From Diphasiastrum complanatum (Eukaryota; Streptophyta; Lycopodiopsida; Lycopodiales; Lycopodiaceae), in assembly GCA_029204225.1 (NCBI GenBank), contig CM055112.1, positions 30,158,203 to 30,222,202 on the forward strand: a DNA stretch of 64,000 nt. The letters are read 5' to 3'. Both the position numbers and the translations under genes were made by a program. This document shows, in pieces, positions 1-12,049 of the stretch (position 1 is its first letter; each line of letters begins with the position of its first letter). A model generated the notes under the pieces. It was not told the origin of the DNA. It ran no database searches and saw only the letters and a program-made list of their open reading frames with translations.

Positions 1-1328
1 CACTCAAAAGTAAGCATTGAAATTGGGGTTGGGGAGAGTGGTCGGGCGTGAGATTAATCAATCATTGTCTTAAGGCTTTCTGAACTTAGGCGCTTTTTGG
101 GTACCCAAGAAATTAGAGCTTATATAAATAATTATTTATTCTTGGAGGGGTATGCTTAACGTTGATAAGATGCAAAAAGGCTTAAAAATAATAAAGTTTG
201 AGTAGATACATAGGCTGGGCTTGGGAGGTTTAAGTGTGGTCGCAGACTTGCAGAGCGTCTTGTCGGCATACTGTCCGGTCTACGCTCTCCATGCTACTGT
301 ACAGTACGTGTACAGACTGCACTGTATACGATGCTTCGTATGTACAGGTGGCGGACCGTATGTGTAGCTGAAGGACGTCGACACACGAGTCAGGGAGTCG
401 GGAAACAAGAGCCACGCCCCTCCTCCTCCTTGGCCAGCTATGGCTCCTAGCCTCCTCGTCGCTATCGATGGGCCATGGCGTTCGATGCTTAGATCCATAC
501 GTTCTTGCTTGCCTCTGCTGTAGCGGGACGAACATCCAGGTAAAGTTGTCTTGGATTTGCATGATGATCTTAGGATTTTTGCAAATCTGGCTGGAGGTTG
601 TTAGCAGATTTTTGTTTAATACTCTGCGTTTTTGTCGGCTTTTCCAGCCATGTGGTTTTTATAATATTTCGTAAAGTTTTGTGTGTGTGTGTGTGTGTAT
701 GGCAGATGGTTGTTGCTCTGTTTTGGAAGGGTTGTCTGTTGTAGATGTTACGTATTTTGTAAGGTTTCTGAATCTCAGTTTCTTCCCCGGCTTTGCTGAT
801 CCAAGGGAAAAAAAGAACTGCTTCATTGTCTTTTCGCATTATCTTTTCTTTTATTCTGAAGCTCCTGTCGACGTGGTGAAGCGTTCAAAATACTCCTCGT
901 TGCTTTAGCCTCTGCGCATCCTCTCTTTCTTGCCTGCCGGTTCGAGGCTTTTGTGTGCTCTCTCTTTGTCTTTCTTAATTATTTACCGCTGTTTGTAAGC
1001 TCATCTAATTTTGTATACCCTTTCTCGCTTCCTTTTCCCAGTTTCAATACATTCTGACAAACTTTATGCTTCTAACTGGAAATAATTCGGTATATTAGAT
1101 TTGCTTGCCGCACTGATCTCTTGTAGCATTTTGAGGCGTTGAACTGTTTATAGCACACTGCAAGTTACTTCACCGTTTACCTTAGCCTATCACTCTACGC
1201 ATTTTGACAGAATGCTGTGAAGAAGAGCTAAGCTTGCACTTTTTCGAGCTCGGAGGTCCGTAGGAGTATATTTCTGTCATTTCGGAAAAGCATATGCTGC
1301 TGTCTGGTTATTCGGTAATTAAAGGAGG
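1..1328 (+). promoter_or_regulatory. Upstream region and probable 5' leader of the HD-ZIP III gene
   Basis: No supported gene lies here. The short open frames on both strands (for example 468-674 and 681-908 plus) lack recognisable domains. If transcribed they would be upstream ORFs in a long leader, which is common in class III HD-ZIP genes. The stretch is pyrimidine-rich near 900-1040 and carries an 18-bp GT microsatellite at 681-698. I could not place a transcription start or a convincing TATA box, so the split between promoter and leader is unknown. Confidence 0.4.
681..698. repeat. (GT)9 microsatellite
   Basis: Nine uninterrupted GT units upstream of the HD-ZIP III start codon, inside the presumed promoter or leader. 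Confidence 0.9.
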
Positions 1329-4300
1329 ATGGGGTTGATGCGCATGAGAGAAGCTAGCAATGCAGCGATGGATTCGAGCAAGTATATCAGATATACGCCG
1401 GAACAGGTCGAAGCTCTGGAACGTGTCTACACTGATTGTCCGAAGCCGAGCTCCATAAGACGTCAACAGTTGCTCAGAGAATACCCCATCCTTGCAAACA
1501 TAGAACCGAGGCAACTCAAAGTATGGTTTCAAAATCGTAGGTAAGTGAAATGCTGAATTCTGTCCAGCATTTGCAAAACGATTAAGCAGTGAAATGTTAC
1601 TACACACGTCTTTTACAAATCTTGAAGAGACCGGTTATCATTAACTCTGTGTTTTGGTATCTAAGTGCTCTGCATTTTTTGCAGCTACACAATGATTTCA
1701 AATTACATAATGTAGTCTATTCTCAAGATTCAGCATCTTCCATCTTTTGTTCTTCCAACTAGAAGTAGTTTCATGCGTGAGTTATTGCTTTGTTCTAGGT
1801 GCCGGGAAAAGCAGCGAAAGGAGACAACTCGTCTTCAAAGTGTTAATTCATCATTAAGTGCCATGAACAAGATTATAATGGAGGAGAATGAGCGTCTCAC
1901 CAAACATAGTTCACAGTTAGCACTTGAAAATCAGTATTTACGACAGCAGCTAAGAGAGAAGCAGAAAGAATCTGAACGTTCACAGAAATCTCTTTGTTTT
2001 CAGGGTGAGCAGGTGAGTATTCGGTTAGCTGCTGCCTAGAATGTTTCCTCACCAGCAACATCTTTCTGGCTGGCCTTTCGAATTTTTCATATTTGAGAAA
2101 TAGAAACTAATATCTGCAAGTAGCTGGGCCGCTGGTTTAGGAAATAACTGCTGTCATACTAGACGGTATTGCTGCTCTTATTCTTTCAAATGGTATGCAG
2201 GCTATTGTAATAGCAGCTGATCGAAGTCCCGATTCTGAAGTTACTGGCGGACTTCCTCAGCAAACAGTTATTCCATTGCAACATTCTCATGATTCTAGTC
2301 CTGCTGGGTTAGTATATGCTTTGACTGACACTTGTGATTTGGTATAAGGTTCCATTGACAATTCCCTACAACATTCTAGTTGCTTTGTTGTTCAGATTAC
2401 TATCCCTTGCCGAGGAAACTCTGAAAGAGTTCTTAGCCAAGGCCACTGGAACAGCAGTGGATTGGATTCAGATGCCTGGGATGAAGGTTTGTCAACTCAC
2501 TTTTGGAGTCCCGTTGTATTTTTGGTCCAGCATGCTGTCTTGATGAATTAGACTGGGTAGACTCCATATTTTCATTGATTTCTGTTCTTGTACCGATATA
2601 TGATCGGTAGTTATTTTGCTGCTGTAGCCTGGTCCGGATTGTGTCGGCACTGTAGCCATTTCGCATGGCAGTGCTGGTGTAGCTGCTCGAGCTTGGGGCC
2701 TTGTGGGACTGGAGCCTACCAAAGTAAGGACTTTTGCCTTGTATTTAGTTTGGTTGTTAGTATAGTGGTGCATGTGCATCTGATTACCTTTTGAGGATTT
2801 GTAAAGTTAACGGATGATCATCAATAATATAATCTACTCCAGAAAGCCTGGAATAGAAACCCTTGTAGCTGTAAGAAATGTTAGGTGTTTTTGCGTAGGT
2901 ACTGGGGACTTACTGAACGGGGGACTCACTTTAGAGTAGTCAGATAGCATTGTCATTTGCAGATGATGTTTCCAGTTCCATCTTATATGCACTTTCAGGC
3001 ATTCTTGCACATAAAAATCTTGAATTGTGGCTTCCTGTATATGTTAGCTACTGGTTCAAGCGCTACAAAAATTAATTTTCTACAGCACAACGCATTAAAC
3101 TTTGCTGTATGTATTTTTCCATTGTGAGTTTACTGATTGTCATGTGATACGACAGTTTCTAAATCCATTTGAGCTCAATGTTCTGCTAGAGCTGATGGCA
3201 TTTCAATCAGCTTAGGCAGCTGCATTAGCGCCAAGTGATCAATTACTTCAGCTTTCCTCTCAAAGTTTTGCAACCTGAGACTGTGCCATCAGCCTCTTTG
3301 AAAGTTTTGGGGTAGCCAAAAAACTTGATTCACTAAGTTTGGGTAGTCAACAAAATGCCAGAAGAGAGAAGATTAGTTTTGTGTCACAAGCTATTTTCCT
3401 CTATCTGGTGTATCCCGTCAACTGTCCCCCAATAGTTGTGTCTAACCACCTGTATTTGTGGAACTTTTCCTGGGAAAAGGATATCATACACTTTTTGTTC
3501 CTAACATAATAACTGCATGTCTTGTTCCCCAATTGGGGCATGTTTATTTCTTCTCAGGTTGCTGGAGTTTTGAAAGATCGCCCTGCTTGGCTCCAAGATT
3601 GTCGGCGCATGGATGTAATGTTTGCCTTTTCTACTCCTAGTGGTGGCACTGTGGAGCTCTTGTATACTCAGGTATTATGCTCTTAGCAGTAAATAGCTTG
3701 GTTTGGCCAACCTTTGATGGTTACCTGAGACATTTGTGCTGCAAGACATGACTAGCAAACTTGCATTTGAACTACTACTTTTACAGATTGTATTAAGGAT
3801 AGCAGGTCTTGAATAAGTTGTCTTTATGTTTTGATGGCTGGAATGAAAATAATCTCTTTGTGCTATTGCAGATGTATGCTCTAACAACGCTTGCCCCTGC
3901 ACAAGATTTTTATACATTACGATACACTACCTTTCTGGATGATGGACACCTGGTGGTATTTCCCTCTTCTTTACTGCATGTCTTAAAGGGTTGCCAAACT
4001 GATCGGTGGTTGCCATCCACATCCTGGTAGACTGTGTTGGAAGATGTTCAAATAAATCATTGCTTAAAGACTAGGAGAGATGTGGACTTTCATCTGAAGA
4101 GTTGTGGTTTTTGCTGCAAGTTTTTCACAAGCTTTCCATGGTTGGACCTTGTGTAAATTGAAGGAAATGAAAAAGATACATACCGAGGTGTAGCAGCATC
4201 TTTGACTATTGATAATAAGATAATGTCACATCAATAGAACTTGCCTTCCTTGTAAAGCTAATGCATTTTAGATTCTTCTGCAGGTCTGTGAACGGTCTCT

Positions 4301-7300
4301 AAACTGTGCAAATGGTGGTCCTAGTCCAAATCTTGCAGCAAATTGTATGCGGGCAGAGATGCTCCCAAGTGGCTTTCTTGTACGGCCTTATGAAGGAGGT
4401 GTTTGTAGTATTCATCTTGTCGACCACATGGATTTGCAGGTATTGATGGCTGATGTTCTTGAATCTTCAAAAGCTTTTGCAGGTCGCCAAATCTTTTTAC
4501 ATGAGTTTTTGATGGCGCGATTTTGAACTGGTGTTACTTGCTATTCTTGGTCCAGTCTTGGAGGGTTCTTGAAGTAGTACGGCCACTCTATGAATCATCG
4601 GCTGTATTGGCACAACATGTGACACTTCCAGTAAGCCTTTCGACTGCCCACAATCTACATCCCACATCTTAACTCTTGGGGTTTCAGCTGCATTACTGTT
4701 CTCTAAAATATTTGTTTTGTAGGCTTTACGACATTTACAGCGTGTATATGAAGAAGGTGCAAGGCGTTTTGTTATCAATGGAGACCAGCAATCTGCTGCA
4801 ATGAGAGCTCTTAGCTGTCGTATTGCAAGGTAGTTGGTTTTTCAATGTCTGAATCTGAAGTAGGCTGAAGAACGTAATGTCCCAAAACCTGTTAAACAGT
4901 TATTTTCCTGATAGTCTCGAAAACTGCAGGGGATTCAATGAGGCTGTTAACGCGTTCCCTGATGAGGGATGGAGTCCTTTGGTCAGTGATGGCAAAGATG
5001 ATGTCAGCATTTCTGTAAATTTGGCTCCAAACTCAATCTCTACAGGAGGACAGCTTCCATCTCAAAGTCTCTGTTCCTTGGGTGGTGGCATCATTTGTGC
5101 AAAGGCCTCGATGCTATTGCAGGTTCGACAGTCAAAACATGTACCTACATGATTAATGCTACAGAATTGGCAACTATAGTTTTGTTGCAAGTTGCAATTA
5201 GATATCTAGCAAGCTCTTGCAATATTATCTCTTTAGCGCATGCTTTCTTTGTGTTTAAGAAAAAGGAAGGGAAACAGTAAGCTTTCCCTTGAGGATTGTA
5301 TGAATAGTCCCTTACTACTTTATGTGATCATCTTCCCACTTTCATACAAGAAGAGTCGGTTCATGATATCACTGCGTGATTGATTTTCTATATCTTGAAG
5401 CGATGTAGTGTGGGCCTCATCATCTTGTGCACTTTTGGAAGTGTCCATGCCATTTGCTCATCATTTTCCTAAGTTGCTGCTATATTTTTTTCTTAACACC
5501 GTCCTTGCATGTCAGAATTTGTGAATGTTTGACTCATACCTTTCTCAATAAATGAATCTAGGCTAATACTCACATTCTCTCAAGTGCTACATTTCATTAT
5601 TGCTGTGTCTGCCCTTCACCTCCTGAAGCGAAGAAACTTAGCACACCGTGCTCTGTACAAATGTATGAGAGCTGATGTGGACAAGTCTTGGTGCATGGGA
5701 CCTGCATCTACTCTTCGGTGCTGATAATATGATTAGCGATGTTGTGCATGAAGTTCAAGCTATCCATGACTAAGTTGAAGTTTTAAGACTTTGTGGGTGG
5801 ATGCCTGAAGGATTGCATGTCTTTTGTGTTGTGTTGTGTTTTGGGTGGACCTCATGAAGGATTGCATGTCTTTTTTGTTATGTTGTGTCTATATGAAGTG
5901 TGTGAACCTGCACTTATTGCGGCTGGTCATTGAGTCCATGTTAAATTTTTGATGGAGTGAAATCTCTTACCTGGTCGACTTAAAGGACTTCCATCTCTCT
6001 GCTTAACAGAATGTTCCACCGGGTACTTTGATGAGGTTTCTAAGGCAGCATCGATCAGAGTGGGCAGGATTCACTAGCAGTTCTGCTGAAGCTACAGCTC
6101 TTTTGAGGACTGATTATGGTGCTGCAACATATGGAGGTGCGAGTATTTGCATTGCACAAATACCAGTTTTATCAAGTCATGCGCCAGAAGAAGAGGTACG
6201 TGGTTCACATGGCTGCAAGAACCAGTACACAGTTCATAGTTACTATTTTGTCATATTTTCTCGAACATATTTTCTCCACGTCAATTTTTCATTATGCCCA
6301 AGCCTTCTCACAAATGTTTGTTGCTATATCTTCTGGCCTTATATCTTGCAGTTTTTGGAAGTAATAAAGTTCGAAGGTTTAAGTGCTGGTCAGGCTGGTG
6401 CTTTACCTCCAAAGGAGACAGTTTTATTGCAGGTACTACTAGATCAAAATCTACACCACGAAACCCTAGTGAAGCTAAATAGAGTGGGAGGCCTTTCAAT
6501 GATCTTCAATGTATGGGGCAATGGACTATCTGGCCATAGAAAATATGGCTGGATGACCCTGTGGAAAGATCACTGGATATTTCATACCCTTACATAACAA
6601 TGATTTGACCTCTTTCATGGGTTCAGCCATTAAGTCACCTTCTGCAGGGTTTAATGCACTTCTAAACTGAACTAGATCAAGCAAAGGGGATCTTTTACGG
6701 CAAATCTTTTTCTTGTTGTAGAAGGCCTTCTGACCTTTTTTAGCAGCAAAAGGGAACTCCCTGTCTAAGTCGACTATTGATAGCATTTCTGATTCTTTGT
6801 TTGGTTTGTTTCCTGCGAAGCTTTGCTCTGGGCTCGACAATGACATAATTGGAGCTTCTGCTCAACTTGTTTTTGCTCCTGTTAATGCTGCTCTTTCTGA
6901 TGATGTTCCCTTGCTGCCGTCTGGTTTTCGAGTCATACCTCTGGATAGTGGCCTTGTGAGTTTCTATCTTACCTCACAGCTGTACAGGATTTTGGATACA
7001 ATATCAGAGTTATCATTTTGCAGCAGTTTTTCTCTTTTGAAGGTAACCTGGTATTTTTATCTTTGCTAATCACTTCACAATTACATCCTGCATCTTACAG
7101 GATGGGTATGGTTTGACACGTACACGAGATCTAGCTTCTGCCCTGGAGTTTGGCGTTGAAAACATCAAATTTACTGATGTTATTGGTGGTTCCAGCAGTC
7201 ATTCACGCTCTGTGTTGACGATGGCATTTCAATTTGTCTTTGAGGTCCATAACCGGGATGACATGGTGGCAAGTGCACGCCATTATGTGCGAAATGTGAT

Positions 7301-9374
7301 GGGTTCAGTTCAGGGCATTGCTTTGGCACTGGCTCCGTCTCGACTTGGCCAACAGATTGGACCGAGAGCTGAAACCCTGGATCTTGCAAAGCATATTTTT
7401 CAGAGTTACAGGTACAGCAAGAGCAGTTGAATTAGCTGTCCTGTGGTTGTGTCAGTGCAATAGTCCATGCACATGCTTCTACTGCAGAGTTTGTTGTTTT
7501 ACTGGTTTTGGTATTTTTGCAGAATGAGCTTTGGACTGGATCTGATGGAGATTGATTCTGGAAATGATGAGACTTTGCTGAATGTGTTCTGGCATCATAA
7601 AGATGCTTTCTTATGTTGCACTTGGAAGGTGGGAGATTCCTGTCTTTTTCTATTCTTGTACACATGCTACTCGTTCAGAAATACTTGTAGAATCCTACAG
7701 TTTTGGTTGGAAAATACAGCGTAAAGTCATCAACTTTCCTGTTATAGCACAATTCTTTGTAATGTTAAGACAAGATATCCTAGCTTATGTAGCTATAGAT
7801 TTGGATTTGTTGTGGTATTGTCATTGTCTAGTGTCTTTGAAACTGGTAAAATAAGAAGTCCCTGTTTACGTTCTGAAAATCAAAGCAGGCTTGTATTTAT
7901 CATCTTGTTATTGTAAATTGATGAGTTTTTAATTCCATTATAGTCTCATTAGTAGAAGTTTGATTGAAACCAAATAAAATCTAATGCCGTAGTTTCAATA
8001 GGCTGAAACGTGTCATCCAGATACATACTAAATTCAAGAACTTTGTAACATGTAACTTATGTAAGTCACATAACAGATGACAACAACAAGGTATGAAGCT
8101 CATTTATGAAGCTTTTGGCTCAACTGTAGAATGCAGGCATTCATTGGAGGTAAGTATTTGATATGGAAAAGTGAATTATGAAACATGTGCTCGTTGACAC
8201 TAGCCATGCTGTGCTCCACTGAAAATTTAAGTACTATTACCAAAGACAAATGGGCAGGTCTCAAGTTTGGATTCCATACATGTTCATGGAGGACAATCAC
8301 AATGCATTCCTACGTATGTTGCCTTTAAACTCAGAGAGTTCACTTTGGTATCACAGGAACATTGCAAAATGTAACAACATTTTGTTGAAGTCGACAGAGC
8401 TTCCAATGTGATGAGCATAGTTGAAGTATATATGATTTTACCAATGAACGGTTTATGAAGAAAACCTCAAGCTGCTCACTACTTTGGAATTGGGATAGAT
8501 GCTACTGGTCATACCGGTTTGGCTGTTGCAACTCATCTTATTAAACAAATGAAATTGCATAAGAACATCACCAGATAAGCTCCTCGTCTCAATTTTTGCA
8601 AGGCAATGACTGAATTAACTCTCAGTCAAAACACATCTTATTTGAATGCCACATCTTCACCAACATAAATCTAGAAGAAATACGAATGCATGAAGTTATA
8701 TGTCTCGGAGAACTGAAAGCGCATTTGTTTTCCATTTCTCTGGCCTTCTGCATCTGGTGTTCTTTTTTTAGCTTCAGATGATTCATTTGGGACTTTGTTT
8801 AATCTAGAAACATGAATTTTTCAGACCACGCCAGAGTTTATTTTTGCAAATCGTGCTGGTCTGCAAATGCTGGAAATCACTTGGAAGGATCTAAAGACTC
8901 TGCCATGGGAGAAAACTTTGGATGAAGATGGAAAGAAAAGTGCTTATACTGAGCTTGCCCAAGTCATTCAGCAGGTAAATTGGTTCTTGTAACAGAAAGC
9001 AGCTCTTATCAGGAGGTAGAACTTAGCTGTGAATCTATTTAGTGGCTGTAGCTGGAGCTCAGGAGCTTTTTTATTTTAAGATCTACAAAGCAGTCCTTTG
9101 ACTATGTCGTAGAATGCACAGAGTTAGCTGTCAAGACATTAATTTTGAATATGCAAGCTATTATGCTCCTTACTCCCTTTCTCTTGATTCTTATCATATG
9201 CTTTGCATTTTTGTTGTTGAACAGGGCTGTGCATATCTTCAAGGAGGAGTTAGGCTTTCATCTAAGGGGCGTCCTGTTATATACGAGCGTGCCCTGGCTT
9301 GGAAAGTTCTTAACGAAGATCAGAAATCTGAATGCATTGCATTTATGTTTCTGAATTGGTCATTCTTAGCTTAA
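1329..9374 (+). CDS. Class III HD-ZIP transcription factor, 18 coding exons, 855 aa
   Basis: Exons placed by splice sites and unbroken frame: 1329-1540, 1799-2012, 2201-2307, 2396-2486, 2628-2723, 3558-3671, 3872-3955, 4284-4439, 4556-4630, 4723-4829, 4930-5122, 6010-6195, 6352-6432, 6821-6955, 7101-7411, 7523-7628, 8825-8974, 9225-9374 (stop TAA 9372-9374). They sum to 2568 nt. Order of domains: homeodomain about residues 16-75 (KVWFQNRRCREKQRKE), leucine zipper 76-125, START about 184-400 (GTAVDWIQMPGMKPGPD), a conserved linker, MEKHLA over the last 145 or so residues (GRPVIYERALAWKVLNEDQ, ending NWSFLA). The 18-exon layout and length match the REVOLUTA/PHABULOSA/ATHB8 family, nuclear regulators of organ polarity, meristem and vascular patterning. 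MEKHLA is thought to act as a redox or light-sensing module. ATG 1329 is chosen because it opens the frame; the family-typical MDSSKY start at 1368 is the alternative. No frameshift or missing domain was seen. The subfamily cannot be assigned by eye. Confidence 0.96.
2476..2637 (+). promoter_or_regulatory. miR165/166 target site, split by intron 4
   Basis: Exon 4 ends with CTGGGATGAAG (2476-2486) and exon 5 starts with CCTGGTCCGG (2628-2637). Spliced together they give the 21-nt miR165/166 complementary site that encodes PGMKPGP at the start of the START domain. The 141-bp intron between them means only spliced RNA carries the whole target. This is the known post-transcriptional control of class III HD-ZIP genes across land plants and implies the gene is under normal miR166 regulation. 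Confidence 0.93.
5123..6009 (+). other. Intron 11 of the HD-ZIP III gene, with a small tandem duplication
   Basis: This 887-bp intron, bounded by GT and AG, separates the START-proximal exon from the exon opening NVPPGTLMRFLRQHRSEW. It holds two adjacent 49-bp units at 5807-5855 and 5856-5904, each starting GAAGGATTGCATGTCTTTT. No other structure was noted. Confidence 0.8.
7629..8824 (+). other. Intron 16 of the HD-ZIP III gene
   Basis: This 1.2-kb intron interrupts the MEKHLA-coding region between CTWK and TTPEF. Donor AAG|GTGGGA and acceptor TTTTTCAG are both phase 0. It is AT-rich and no gene or repeat is apparent in it. Confidence 0.85.
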
Positions 9375-9748
9375 AGGAATTTTACTCAAAATATTATCTC
9401 AATTCTGAGTTTGCTTTAGTTCATAGAAGCCATATACTTCACTTTTATAGGGCTTTAAACTTCTAGTTGTTATGCATCTAGACAAAAGTTGCAGGAGGAA
9501 ATTTTCAAGCTCTACTGGAAGACTGATTTTCATCCCGAAATGCGATGATGGCCTTTGGTTGCTAGTAAGTTGCAAGAGTCGATGTTGAATTCTAAGACAA
9601 AATTGTAAGCAACTTTTAGATGAGCTTCTCACTTTTTGCAAGTTAAAGGATTCCACGTCCATCTTATGCCAGTTTCTGAGTGGTAAGTTAAATTTTGAGC
9701 ATTGTCTGCACTCACTGCAGCCGTAAGTGCAGATGCCGGCCAAGCTAC

Positions 9749-9791
<43 letters not shown>

Positions 9792-10387
9792 TTTCATCCC
9801 TGTTCCATGTGTGGATCAACACCTGAACAAACAAACTACCATCGTTTGAGGGACAGTACACTATTTTGTGTGACAGACTCCCATTTTGCTATGTTGATGA
9901 CCTATTTGCAAGCCATGGGCTAATTGGCCATACAAACCTTGCTCTAACCAGCATACTGTTTTGGAGTATACTTTTTCATGTTTGTAATTGCAGAAGCCAT
10001 ATGCCACAATGTCTCGCACCTAGTTTTTTTAGTCGTTCACAAGGAAACAATGACATTCTGGATGTACACTTTCAAACAATGAACATAAAACTGTACAAGT
10101 GCCATCCAACAGATATACTTAGCTCTTAACCTAGCTCAGGTTCCAACTTCTCCCCATGGGTTGCAATGTATAATCGAATTCCTCTCTAATTGAATTGGTC
10201 CCTAATACACCATCCTTGCAGAAGACTATCGAAGCAAATTACTACTTCACTGGCTTACTAAACTATGCCCATAACAAACATCAACAGAGTTTCCTGTGCC
10301 CCATTAGAATTCCAACCGAGAATTATTATCAATCTGAAAGAGCCCTTTTTCAAGGCTTGTCCAAGTGAGCGTAAAGAGAGAGAGAGA
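9375..10387 (+). other. 3' flank of the HD-ZIP III gene with a CT microsatellite
   Basis: Presumed 3' UTR followed by intergenic DNA. The only clear structure is an (TC)18 tract at 9753-9788. I found no unambiguous poly(A) signal, and the short open frames here are low-complexity or lack domains. Confidence 0.5.
9753..9788. repeat. (TC)18 microsatellite
   Basis: Uninterrupted 36-bp TC tract about 380 bp downstream of the HD-ZIP III stop codon. Confidence 0.95.
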
Positions 10388-10842
10388 GCTGCTTGAGTTG
10401 ACATTGTGGAAAGTTCAAGAACGCTGGAAAAGAGCGCTTTCTATAGAGGGAGCAGATAAAGGTCAGGGACTGCGGTCATGGAGTGGGGTGAAGAGCACGA
10501 TCTTTTTTTTTTGTTTTGAGTTAAGGTTAGGATTTTATTTCTAGCGTTTGGGGATCGTAAAATAGCGATAAAATGAGGTGTTGGACAGAGCGAGAGAGTG
10601 AGAGAGACAGAGAGAGCTGCTTGAGTAGACATTGTGGAAAATTCAGGAACGTTGGAAAAGAGCGCTTTATAGAGAGGGAGCAGATAAAGGTCACTTCCAA
10701 CAGCGCTTTCTAGAGAGGGAGCAGATAAAGGTCGCGGACCGCAGTCATGGAGTGGGGGGGAGAGCTCAATCTTTTTTTTTGGAGTTAAGGTTAGGATTTT
10801 ATTTTTAGCGTTTGGGGATCGTAGAATAGCGATAAAATGCGT
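10388..10842. repeat. Diverged tandem duplication, period about 228 bp
   Basis: Unit 1 (10388-10615) and unit 2 (10616-10842) both start GCTGCTTGAGT and share AGCGCTTT, GGGAGCAGATAAAGGTC, a poly-T run and GTTTGGGGATCGTA, ending at GATAAAATG. Unit 2 also has a short internal reduplication of the GGGAGCAGATAAAGGTC block. The last shared words reappear after the GC-rich segment (near 11332), so that segment seems to have inserted into the end of unit 2. Confidence 0.8.
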
Positions 10843-10847
10843 TGAGC

Positions 10848-11323
10848 CTTATTGACACGGGGACAGCTGGGGGACAGCTTTGGCCCCGTGTCAATGTGGG
10901 ACTGACATGTGGAGTTCGGGCAGGGGACAGGAAACCCCGTCCGTGGGGCTGTTGCGTGCGGAGGTGCGCACGAACCCCAGGGAACACCACGTTGGGGTCT
11001 CGTCGGGACCCATGGTGCCGGCCGCTGGGAACAGGGCGGGCGCCAGCGTGGTGCTGAAACCAGGTGCCAGGCGGCAGCGTGGGGGCCGGGACCAGGGCGC
11101 CGGCCTCCACACTCACGCACGCATGTAAACTGATAGGCAGATTCATAATATATGCAACCAGATGTTTATCTCCCACGTAATTATGGGATGAAGTCTGCCA
11201 CGTGGCGAGAAACCAGGGAGGGGGCCATGTACTAGGTGGGCACGGCCGGCGGGCAGCAGCAGGGGCGGCACCTGGGACGAGTGTTGGGAGCGGAAGCGGG
11301 GCGAAACCAGGCATGTCAATAAG
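10848..11323. mobile_element. GC-rich 476-bp segment with 10-bp terminal inverted repeats
   Basis: The segment starts CTTATTGACA (10848-10857) and ends TGTCAATAAG (11314-11323), a perfect 10-bp inverted pair. Inside the left end is a second inverted pair, TTGACACGGGG and CCCCGTGTCAA, spaced about 20 bp apart. Base composition jumps from AT-rich flanks to strongly GC-rich and drops back at the right end. The 9-mer GATAAAATG lies close outside both ends. Open frames here exist in almost every frame because the DNA is GC-rich and stop-poor, so they are not called as genes. A non-autonomous DNA transposon (MITE-like) is the likeliest reading, but no clean target duplication directly abuts the ends. 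Confidence 0.45.
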
Positions 11324-11344
11324 ATACGAGGGATAAAATGAGGT

Positions 11345-11348
<4 letters not shown>

Positions 11349-11389
<41 letters not shown>
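11349..11389. repeat. (GA)n microsatellite
   Basis: A 41-bp uninterrupted GA tract just right of the GC-rich segment. Confidence 0.95.
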
Positions 11390-11392
<3 letters not shown>

Positions 11393-12049
11393 GTAAAGGT
11401 TGAATGCTAAGGGATATGTAACATACTTACCTTTTGTTTGTGATTTGAAAATGGAAATGCGCTTAGTTTTGACCTGTCTCAAGTTTTATTACCTCTTAAA
11501 AATACTTGTGTTTTTGAATTTTTTGCATTTACCTTTGAAAAGTTACTATCTACTTTATTTAAAAGTGCTTTTGTTTTTTCTCTAGCCTAAAGATGCATCA
11601 TTATATTTACTTTTTGCTTTGAATTGGGTTTTATTTTTTAAGGATAGTATATGCTTGGCATGTTGTTTGGACCTACTTTAATTTTGACTTAGGGTACCAT
11701 GATTTGTTGGCTTATCTCATTGGTTTATGTGCATTTGTAACACATTAATTGAGACATGTCTTAAAAGTCGTCATTATTTAATAAAAATAATAAAAATAAG
11801 CTGGTTTTTGTACTCTTTAAAGTCTCTTACTTTACTAATTTTTTTTTACGTTAGTCACAAAAGAGCTACACTTAATGCTTTGCCCTTTATACTTTACTAA
11901 AGACGAAGATGAAAGCCTAACGGTTGCTTTTTTTCAATGATGTAAGAGGACAATCATTTTGAAAAATTTTAATAAAGGGAAAAAAAATCTTAAATGCTGA
12001 GTTTTTCAGCTATTACCAACAAAAATTTATCTCTCACCTATTTTAAAAG
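11390..12049. other. AT-rich intergenic stretch, no gene seen
   Basis: AT-rich sequence with poly-T and poly-A runs and only short, low-complexity open frames (such as 11400-11585 plus). Nothing recognisable. Confidence 0.6.

Noticed and set aside
2492-2794. Short frames on both strands within HD-ZIP III introns (also 7582-7854, 8100-8300)
   Set aside because: They cross mapped intron and exon boundaries and have no conserved content.
10805-11482. 225-codon minus-strand frame and several overlapping frames in the GC-rich segment
   Set aside because: Open in nearly all frames because the DNA is GC-rich, and includes Leu-Ser runs from a GA microsatellite. No domain.
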